Of a DNA stretch of 64,000 bases, positions 52,170-64,000 are shown piece after piece. Below the pieces are notes generated by a model that worked only from the letters and a program-made list of their open reading frames with translations, was not told the origin of the DNA and made no database searches. Source of the DNA: Pseudomonas defluvii (GTDB lineage: Bacteria; Pseudomonadota; Gammaproteobacteria; Pseudomonadales; Pseudomonadaceae); contig NZ_MBPN01000004.1 of assembly GCF_001695625.1 (NCBI RefSeq), positions 1 to 64,000 on the forward strand, read 5' to 3'. A program made the position numbers and the translations under genes. Position 1 is the first letter of the stretch, and each line of letters opens with the position of its first letter.

Positions 52170-53063
52170 ATGCCAGTCAAGGATCTGCTGTTGGCGTTGG
52201 TGGTGATCATCGCCTGGGGTGTCAATTTCGTGGTGATCAAGGTGGGCCTCGATGGGCTACCACCCATGCTGCTGGGCGGGCTGCGCTTTTTGCTGGTGGC
52301 GTTTCCGGCGATTCTGTTTATCAAGCGTCCCGCGCTTCCCTGGCGTTGGCTGATTGCCTACGGCGCCACGATTTCGCTGGGCCAGTTTGCCTTCCTGTTC
52401 GAGGCCATGGGTAACGGCATGCCACCGGGGCTGGCGTCCTTGGTGTTGCAGTCGCAGGCCTTCTTCACCCTGTTTTTCGCCGCCATTTTTCTTGGCGAGC
52501 GCCTGCGTGTGGCCAGCGTGCTGGGGCTGCTGGTGTCGGCGGGTGGGCTGGTGTTGATTGGCAGTGAAAATGGTACCAGTGTCCCGGTTTTCGCCCTGAT
52601 CCTGACGTTGTGTGCTGCCGCCAGTTGGGCGATAGGTAACATCATCACTCGACGCTTCGGCAATGTGGACCTGGTTGCATTGGTCATCTGGGGCGGCTTG
52701 ATTCCACCGCTGCCGTTTTTTGCGTTGTCCTGGTGGCTGGAAGGGCCGGCGCTGATTGAAGCTTCGCTGCGGGGTATCGGCCTGAGCTCGATCCTCTCGC
52801 TGGCATACCTGGCCTTTGTCGCCACTATGATCGGCTACAGCCTGTGGAGCCGGTTACTGTCGCGTCACCCGGCGGGCAAGGTCGCGCCATTTTCGTTGCT
52901 GGTACCGGTGGTGGGGCTCAGTTCCTCGGCGCTGCTGCTGGATGAGCGATTGAGCGATGTGCAGTGCTGGGGCGCATTGCTGGTCATGGGCGGTTTGTTG
53001 ATCAATGTGTTTGGCCCGCGCCTGCTGCAGCGTTTGCGTACAACTCAAGCGCAAGTGTCCTGA
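52170..53063 (+). CDS. EamA/DMT-family exporter (297 aa)
   Basis: Ten hydrophobic segments in two EamA repeats: VIIAWGVNFVVIKVGLDGLP near residue 11, LVLQSQAFFTLFFAAIFLGE near 92, and in the second half SLAYLAFVATMIGYSLWSRL followed by LSRHPAGKVAPFSLLVPVVG near 208-250. The pattern resembles the cysteine/O-acetylserine exporter group (EamA/YdeD), but that group is broad. GAGGGAAGG precedes the ATG. It is convergent with the DUF934-cysI operon, and a sulfur-related role is only suggested by that neighbour. Confidence 0.85.
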   Translation: MPVKDLLLALVVIIAWGVNFVVIKVGLDGLPPMLLGGLRFLLVAFPAILFIKRPALPWRWLIAYGATISLGQFAFLFEAMGNGMPPGLASLVLQSQAFFTLFFAAIFLGERLRVASVLGLLVSAGGLVLIGSENGTSVPVFALILTLCAAASWAIGNIITRRFGNVDLVALVIWGGLIPPLPFFALSWWLEGPALIEASLRGIGLSSILSLAYLAFVATMIGYSLWSRLLSRHPAGKVAPFSLLVPVVGLSSSALLLDERLSDVQCWGALLVMGGLLINVFGPRLLQRLRTTQAQVS

Positions 53064-53084
53064 AGCGCGGGTGGCCTGAAAAAA

Positions 53085-53121
53085 AACACCCTGCGAAGGC
53101 GTAGGCCTTGCAGGGTGTTTT
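53085..53121. terminator. bidirectional terminator between convergent genes
   Basis: AACACCCTGC and GCAGGGTGTT form a 10-bp perfect stem; inside it AAGGC and GCCTT extend the stem. It has A-rich sequence on the left and TTTT on the right, so it serves both the EamA and the DUF934 genes. Confidence 0.85.
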
Positions 53122-53161
53122 GGTGTGACTCAGCGTTGCCCGCATCTGCGGGCTTTCGCTA

Positions 53162-53656
53162 TCAGCGGCGGCGGAATAGCGGCAGCGGCTGGTCGGTGGC
53201 GGCCTGATAGGTCACCGAGAAGTCCTTGAGGCTTTCCAGGGCTTCGTACGGGTCCTTGTCGGCACGTACCGCGAAGGCATCGAAACCACAGCGGGCCATG
53301 TAGAACAGCTGGTCGCGCAGCACATCGCCGATTGCGCGCAGCTCGCCCTTGAACTGGTACCGGTCACGCAGCAAACGTGCGTTGGAGTAGCTGCGGCCAT
53401 CGGTGAATGCCGGGAAGTTCAAGGCGATGACCTGGAACTGGTCAGCATCTTCACCGATTTCCTCGGCTTCTTCGTCGCTGTCCAGCCACACGCCCAGGCC
53501 GCCATCGCGGGCCTTGAGGGCATGGGCGTGATCGCGCCACAGCTGCAGCGGTACGATGTAGTCGTCGCAGTTGCTCAGCTCGTCCAAGGTGACGTCCTTG
53601 GGCAGCAGGTGCCAGGTTTCGTCGACGACCTGGTTGTTCTTAATGATTCGCTGCAT
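53162..53656 (-). CDS. DUF934 protein, sulfite-reductase partner (164 aa)
   Basis: The family signature is clear: MQRIIKNNQVVDETWHLLP, DDYIVPLQLWRDHAHALKAR, LGVWLDSDEEAEEI, and FPAFTDGRSYSNARLLRDRY followed by QFKGELRAIGDVL. DUF934 genes almost always follow cysI in pseudomonads and are thought to help siroheme sulfite/nitrite reductase function; the mechanism is unknown. The start at 53656 overlaps the end of cysI by 17 bp, indicating tight co-expression. Confidence 0.88.
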   Translation of the reverse strand: MQRIIKNNQVVDETWHLLPKDVTLDELSNCDDYIVPLQLWRDHAHALKARDGGLGVWLDSDEEAEEIGEDADQFQVIALNFPAFTDGRSYSNARLLRDRYQFKGELRAIGDVLRDQLFYMARCGFDAFAVRADKDPYEALESLKDFSVTYQAATDQPLPLFRRR

Positions 53657-55298
53657 AGACGCGCTCCTTGAAGGGGTCAATGCCAATACGTTGATAGGTG
53701 TCGATGAAGCGCTCGTCTTCGGTACGTTGTTCTACGTACACGTCGATCAGCTTTTCGATCACATCCGGCATGGCATCCTGGGCGAACGAAGGGCCGAGGA
53801 TTTTGCCCAGGCTGGCATCGCGGCTGGCGCTGCCACCGAGGGAAACCTGGTAGAACTCTTCGCCTTTCTTGTCCACACCGAGAATACCGATGTGGCCCAC
53901 GTGGTGGTGACCGCAGGCGTTCATGCAACCGGAGATGTTCAGGTCCAGCTCGCCGATGTCGAACAGGTAGTCCAGGTCATCGAAGCGGCGCTGGATGGAC
54001 TCGGCAATCGGGATCGACTTGGCGTTGGCCAGGGAGCAGAAGTCGCCGCCCGGGCAGCAGATGATGTCGGTCAGCAGGCCGATGTTCGGGGTGGCGAAGC
54101 CATTTTCGCGCAGCTCAAGCCACAGTGCGTGCAATTGGCGTTGCTCGACGTCGGCCAGAATGATGTTCTGCTCGTGGGAGGTGCGCAGTTGACCGAAGCT
54201 GTAGCGCTCGGCCAGGTCGGCAACGGCGTCCAGTTGCTTGTCGGTCAGGTCGCCTGGGGCCACGCCAGTCGGTTTCAGCGACAGGGTGACAGCCACGTAG
54301 CCTGGGCGTTTGTGCGCACGGGTGTTGCGCGCACGCCAGCGGGCGAAACCTGGGTGTTGCTGCTCCAGTTCGGCCAGCTCGTGGTCGAGGTTTTCCAGCG
54401 CCTTGTACTCAGGGTCAACGAAGTGCTTGGCGACGCGGTGCAATTCGGCTTCGGTCAGCGTGGTGCTGCCGCCACGCAGGTGAGCCATTTCGGCATCGAC
54501 CTTCTCGGCGAACACTTCTGGAGTGAGCGCCTTGACGAGGATCTTGATCCGCGCCTTGTACTTGTTGTCGCGTCGGCCGTAGCGGTTGTAAACCCGCAGG
54601 ATGGCATCCAGGTAGCTGAGCAGGTCCTGCCACGGCAGGAACTCGTTGATAAACGCACCCACCACCGGGGTACGGCCCAGGCCGCCACCGACCAGTACAC
54701 GGAAACCCAGATCGCCGGCTGCGTTACGCACCGGTTCCAGGCCGATGTCATGGACTTCGATGGCAGCGCGGTCGTTGACCGAACCGTTGATGGCGATCTT
54801 GAACTTGCGCGGCAGGTAGGCGAATTCAGGGTGGAAGGTGGTCCACTGGCGAACGATCTCGCACCATGGGCGCGGGTCGATCAATTCATCGGCGGCCACA
54901 CCGGCAAACTGGTCGGTGGTGACGTTGCGCAGGCAGTTGCCGCTGGTCTGGATCGCGTGCATCTGCACGGTAGCCAGTTCGGCCAGAATCTCCGGAATGT
55001 CTTCCAGTGCCGGCCAGTTGTACTGGACGTTCTGCCGGGTGCTGATGTGGGCGTAGCCCTTGTCGTAGTCGCGCGCGATCTTCGCCAGCATCCGCGTCTG
55101 ACGCGACGTCAGCTGGCCATAGGGCACCGCGACCCGCAGCATGGGGGCAAAACGTTGGATATAGAGGCCATTCTGCAGGCGCAGGGGGCGAAACTCTTCT
55201 TCACTGAGCTCACCGGCCAGGTAGCGTCGGGTCTGATCACGGAACTGCTTGACGCGGTCCTCGATGATCCGCTGATCGTACTCGTCGTATACGTACAT
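53640..55298 (-). CDS. cysI: assimilatory sulfite (nitrite/sulfite) reductase (552 aa)
   Basis: A siroheme [4Fe-4S] reductase: an N-terminal ferredoxin-like half (TRQTRMLAKIARDYDKGYAH) and STRQNVQYNWPALEDIPEIL near residue 95, then a second half with TSHEQNIILADVE. The cluster/siroheme cysteines lie in CCPGGDFCSLANAKS (near 435) and CMNACGHHHVGHIG (near 477). It reduces sulfite to sulfide with six electrons for cysteine biosynthesis. The ATG at 55298 is preceded by a weak site. A 14-bp perfect palindrome lies about 110 bp upstream. Confidence 0.9.
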   Translation of the reverse strand: MYVYDEYDQRIIEDRVKQFRDQTRRYLAGELSEEEFRPLRLQNGLYIQRFAPMLRVAVPYGQLTSRQTRMLAKIARDYDKGYAHISTRQNVQYNWPALEDIPEILAELATVQMHAIQTSGNCLRNVTTDQFAGVAADELIDPRPWCEIVRQWTTFHPEFAYLPRKFKIAINGSVNDRAAIEVHDIGLEPVRNAAGDLGFRVLVGGGLGRTPVVGAFINEFLPWQDLLSYLDAILRVYNRYGRRDNKYKARIKILVKALTPEVFAEKVDAEMAHLRGGSTTLTEAELHRVAKHFVDPEYKALENLDHELAELEQQHPGFARWRARNTRAHKRPGYVAVTLSLKPTGVAPGDLTDKQLDAVADLAERYSFGQLRTSHEQNIILADVEQRQLHALWLELRENGFATPNIGLLTDIICCPGGDFCSLANAKSIPIAESIQRRFDDLDYLFDIGELDLNISGCMNACGHHHVGHIGILGVDKKGEEFYQVSLGGSASRDASLGKILGPSFAQDAMPDVIEKLIDVYVEQRTEDERFIDTYQRIGIDPFKERVYAANH

Positions 55299-55406
55299 AA
55301 GGGTCCTGTTTTCAGGCTGCAGGCAGCTAATCGCGCGCACGGCCGCGCACTCCGGAGCGGAGCTGTGGAAAGATATCAGCTTGTGTTTATGCGCAAAAGT
55401 GAAGTT

Positions 55407-55420
55407 TTTGCATATGCAAA
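55407..55420. promoter_or_regulatory. perfect 14-bp palindrome upstream of cysI
   Basis: TTTGCATATGCAAA is a perfect palindrome. Just beside it, ATGCGCAAAA (55389-55398) and TTTTTGCAT (55405-55413) form a second overlapping inverted repeat. It lies 109-122 bp before the cysI ATG and 98-111 bp before the divergent binding-protein gene, so it could control either. No regulator is assigned. Confidence 0.5.
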
Positions 55421-55517
55421 GAACCATTTGGACTAAGTGAGACTGTGTTGCGTTTAGCCATCGGGCAGGTTGGGGGCGTTATACTGCGCCGCTTTATTCT
55501 GTGCGAGCCTGTTCCCC

Positions 55518-56600
55518 ATGCTGAAAGCTCTGGCTAGATGCCTGTTGCTGAGTCTGCCATTGGCAGCCAATGCTCAGGTGCCCTCGGTGGTTTTTTTGAA
55601 CCCGGGGTATTCCAATGAGACTTTCTGGCTCAGTTACTCGCGCTTCATGCAAGCGGCTGCCAGTGATCTTGGCATGCAGTTGCGGGTCGAATACAGCGAA
55701 CGTGAGCCGGCGCGTGCCATGACGCTGGCACGGCAAGTGCTGGAGGGGCCGCAGCGCCCTGACTACCTGGTGCTGGTCAATGAGCAATATATAGCGCCGG
55801 AGATCATTCGCCTGTCCCGTGGCAGCGGGGTAAAGCTGTTTCTGGTCAACAACGGTTTGACGCCCGACCAGACGCGGCTCATTGCCGACAGCCCGGACAA
55901 ATACCCGCAACCTATCGCGACCCTGGTCACAAATGACGAGGAGGCGGGCTATCGCATGCTAACGGCATTGATTGCCCAGGTGCCGGCGCCTGCGAAGGGC
56001 CAGCAAATCGAATTGCTGGCGTTTTCCGGGATGAAAATCACCCCGGCCTCGCAACTGCGCGAGCGCGGCATGCGTCGGGCGCTTGCCGAGCACCCCGAGG
56101 TGAACCTTCGCCAGGTGGTCTATGGCGGTTGGGGTCGGGAACGGGCGTATGAGCAGGCCAGTCAGTTGCTGCATCGCTATCCGAACACCCAACTGGTCTG
56201 GTCGGCTAACGATGAAATGGCCTTTGGCGCGATGCAGGCGTTCGAGGAAGCCGGGCGCAAACCCGGCAAGGATGTCTACTTCAGTGCCGTCAACAGCTCG
56301 CCAGAGGCCTTGCAGGCGCGTATCGACGGGCGCCTGAGCGTACTCATGGGTGGGCATTTCACACTCGGTGGCTGGGCCATGGTGTTGTTGCACGACGATG
56401 CGCTCGGGTTGCCGATCAGCCGCGATGGCCAGCATCGGTACCAGGTGCCTGTGCTTCAGCTCATTGATCCCGCTCGAGCCCGGCGCTGGCTGAAGCTGGT
56501 CAACGAGCCCGACTATGGCCTGGACTTCAATCGTTTCAGCGCCGAAGGCAAGGCGCGCAGTTTTCGCTACCCATTCCTGACGGCGCCGGTGGACTACTAG
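55518..56600 (+). CDS. orphan sugar-type periplasmic binding protein (360 aa)
   Basis: A signal peptide (MLKALARCLLLSLPLAANAQ) is followed by a type-I binding fold of the ribose/LacI-like kind (Peripla_BP_4): SVVFLNPGYSNETFWLSYSR near residue 24, DYLVLVNEQYIAPEIIRLSR near 82, IELLAFSGMKITPASQLRER near 172 and LVWSANDEMAFGAMQAFEEA near 232. No permease or ATPase gene is adjacent. Orphan proteins of this kind may feed periplasmic sensor domains. Its stop codon lies exactly at the left end of a MITE-like element. Confidence 0.82.
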   Translation: MLKALARCLLLSLPLAANAQVPSVVFLNPGYSNETFWLSYSRFMQAAASDLGMQLRVEYSEREPARAMTLARQVLEGPQRPDYLVLVNEQYIAPEIIRLSRGSGVKLFLVNNGLTPDQTRLIADSPDKYPQPIATLVTNDEEAGYRMLTALIAQVPAPAKGQQIELLAFSGMKITPASQLRERGMRRALAEHPEVNLRQVVYGGWGRERAYEQASQLLHRYPNTQLVWSANDEMAFGAMQAFEEAGRKPGKDVYFSAVNSSPEALQARIDGRLSVLMGGHFTLGGWAMVLLHDDALGLPISRDGQHRYQVPVLQLIDPARARRWLKLVNEPDYGLDFNRFSAEGKARSFRYPFLTAPVDY

Positions 56601-56740
56601 GCTCTGTACGAAAAGCCTTGATACTCGGTGATGCTGCGTTGAAAACAGCCTCGGAATGCTCATTTACAACCCGTAAACTCCGCTTCCTCGGCTGTTTTCG
56701 CCTTGCCTGACCTTCGTCTCAAGACTTTTCATACAGACCC
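56600..56740. repeat. MITE-like inverted-repeat element, TA-flanked (141 bp)
   Basis: The left end GGCTCTGTACGAAAAG and the right end, read inward, GGGTCTGTATGAAAAG match at 13 of 16 bases. The homology continues through GAAAACAGCC and GGAAnGC blocks towards the centre, so the two 70-bp arms form one long imperfect hairpin. TA dinucleotides flank both ends (56598-56599 and 56741-56742), as for Tc1/mariner/IS630-type insertion. It has no coding capacity. The stretch 56743-56843 holds nothing else clear. Confidence 0.68.
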
Positions 56741-56843
56741 TAACCGACGAACAGCCAAAAGACCTGGCTTGAGCAAAGGGCATCGCTGGGCTTAACTGCT
56801 ACAGGTGTCATGCATTCCCATAACCACTACAAGAGGCGATGCA

Positions 56844-56957
56844 ATGGGAAATTCAACCAAGTCGGTTAAGAGTGACAGTCATGTCGACGCTTGGGCGACA
56901 CTCTGCCTGATCATCCTGGTGGTCGTGACAGCCGTGTACTGGGTCAGTCATCAGTGA
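56844..56957 (+). CDS. 37-residue single-pass membrane peptide
   Basis: The peptide starts MGNSTKSVKSDSHVDAWATL and ends with a hydrophobic helix, CLIILVVVTAVYWVSHQ. The layout, a polar N-terminus followed by a membrane span, is typical of small bacterial membrane proteins. AAGAGG lies upstream of the ATG at 56844 at suitable spacing, and a terminator follows the stop. I do not recognise the family. It is short enough to be missed by many gene finders. Confidence 0.6.
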   Translation: MGNSTKSVKSDSHVDAWATLCLIILVVVTAVYWVSHQ

Positions 56958-56980
56958 CATCACCCGCTGGGTAGCATGAG

Positions 56981-57011
56981 ACCGCCTGCAGCATGGATAC
57001 CTGCGGGCGGT
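56981..57011. terminator. hairpin between the small membrane gene and DUF2970 gene
   Basis: ACCGCC-TGCAG and CTGCG-GGCGGT form a stem of about 10 bp around GCATGGATA, followed by TTTGCG. It lies between convergent genes and may serve both. Confidence 0.6.
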
Positions 57012-57018
57012 TTGCGTT

Positions 57019-57237
57019 TCAGGCGGCGGTCAGGTGCAGGGCCAGTTTTACCAACCCCAGCAGTACCAGAATAAACAGCAAGGTGAACAGCGTACCCAGG
57101 ACAATGAAGTGACTGGGTTTGCCGTGGGTGAAATCGCGCGCGCGGTTCTTGTTGCTCTGCACGCCGAAGGCGGCGGCCAGCACGCTTTGCAGCATTTGCC
57201 AGAAGGTCGGTGGCTTGCCTTGGGCGGGGTCGTCCAT
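57019..57237 (-). CDS. DUF2970 small membrane protein (72 aa)
   Basis: The N-terminal half contains PTFWQMLQSVLAAAFGVQSN followed by KNRARDF, the hallmark of DUF2970. A single membrane helix (LGTLFTLLFILVLLGLVKLA) follows. These are short inner-membrane proteins of unknown function, common in Pseudomonas. I start at MDDPAQGK (57237) because family members begin just before the conserved segment; an upstream start at 57309 would add 24 unlikely residues. It is on the same strand as metH, downstream by 109 bp in transcription order. Confidence 0.82.
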   Translation of the reverse strand: MDDPAQGKPPTFWQMLQSVLAAAFGVQSNKNRARDFTHGKPSHFIVLGTLFTLLFILVLLGLVKLALHLTAA

Positions 57238-57346
57238 GATCAGCTCCTGTGGGCGGAAGGCCTGTCCACAGTGTAGCCCCTCAAGGAGCGTCTGCGGGGC
57301 GCGACACAACGTCGACCCTGCAACCGCCCATACCGATGACCGATGC

Positions 57347-61054
<3,708 letters not shown>

Positions 61055-61136
61055 AGGACTACCTGGTCGGGCAAAGACAAAAGTTGCGGAATAATAACAA
61101 AGCTGCGCGGTTTTTAGACGTGTCACTAATTTGCAT

Positions 61137-61149
61137 GAATTTCATTCAT
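61137..61149. promoter_or_regulatory. MetR-type operator between metH and cti
   Basis: TGAA-TTTCA-TTCA fits the enterobacterial MetR consensus TGAANNWNNTTCA exactly. The palindrome extends one step further on each side (CATGAA...TTCATG, 61135-61151). It lies 83 bp before the metH ATG and 62 bp before cti. MetR, a LysR-type regulator responding to homocysteine, activates metH in enterobacteria. Confidence 0.65.
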
Positions 61150-61210
61150 GTTGGCACGGTGCTGCCACCGGTAGAATCGTGAGGCTTTTAATTTCCAGGA
61201 CAATTGGCAC

Positions 61211-64000
<2,790 letters not shown>

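Noticed and set aside
53571..55436. A 621-codon plus-strand open frame.
   Set aside because: It is antisense to cysI and DUF934, whose products match known families with intact motifs.
61152..61169. TTGGCACGGTGCTGCC as a sigma-54 promoter for cti.
   Set aside because: The -24 half is good but the -12 half is TGCC, not TTGC, at the required spacing.

Overview
The window is chromosomal DNA of a gamma-proteobacterium, almost certainly a Pseudomonas of the putida/fluorescens type. The evidence is high GC content, a periplasmic cis/trans fatty-acid isomerase, OprD-type porins, REP-like palindromes, and gene families such as DUF2970, DUF3429 and DUF934 in Pseudomonas-like arrangements. All family assignments come from reading the translated sequence; no database search was run.

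Layout. 1-3.5 kb is accessory: the right end of an ISL3-family insertion sequence, several very small orphan genes and a DUF2513 gene. 3.5-9.5 kb is a mixed housekeeping stretch: PhzF, DUF3429 plus a COQ8-like ABC1 kinase, a LysE exporter, small exported proteins and UPF0149. 9.6-41.5 kb is one large aromatic-amine and 4-hydroxyphenylacetate (4-HPA) catabolic island. 41.6-45.6 kb holds an unnamed pair: a glycine-rich protein and an AAA+ ATPase with a C-terminal leucine-rich-variant-like repeat domain. 45.8-52 kb is a branched-chain-type ABC importer with an OprD-type porin. 52-64 kb is mostly core: an EamA exporter, DUF934/cysI, an orphan sugar-type binding protein ending in a MITE-like element, metH, cti and the start of nfuA.

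How the catabolic genes fit together (partly inference). An outer-membrane channel (9655-10983) and an APC permease (22940-24439) would import tyramine-like amines. Two close FAD oxidase paralogues (14363-15661 and 26740-28038) would deaminate the amine to 4-hydroxyphenylacetaldehyde. A phenylacetaldehyde-type dehydrogenase (17621-19108) gives 4-HPA. A two-component flavin hydroxylase (19455-21650) of the Acinetobacter C1/C2 type gives homoprotocatechuate. The hpaG1-G2-E-D-F-X-H-I-gabD operon (38457 down to 29676) performs meta cleavage and delivers pyruvate and succinate. Regulators present are MoaR-like (LuxR type), FeaR-like (AraC), HpaA (AraC), HpaR (MarR), and a MarR-like domain fused to the flavin reductase. 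A second-type tyrosyl-tRNA synthetase sits inside the island.

Two sets of shared cis elements were found by eye. A tandem direct repeat, TGGCA-N8-CAA with repeats 21-22 bp apart, lies upstream of the porin, the aldehyde dehydrogenase, the permease and the second oxidase; it is a candidate FeaR element. A 14-bp dyad close to GTTAAYATGTTAAC occurs six times, next to hpaG1/hpaA, the Bcr-type MFS gene, hpaR, feaR and the 16.3-kb MFS gene; it is a candidate HpaR operator. Other regulatory finds are an exact MetR-type dyad between metH and cti, twin TTTACGTAAA palindromes before the ABC operon, and a perfect 14-bp palindrome upstream of cysI.
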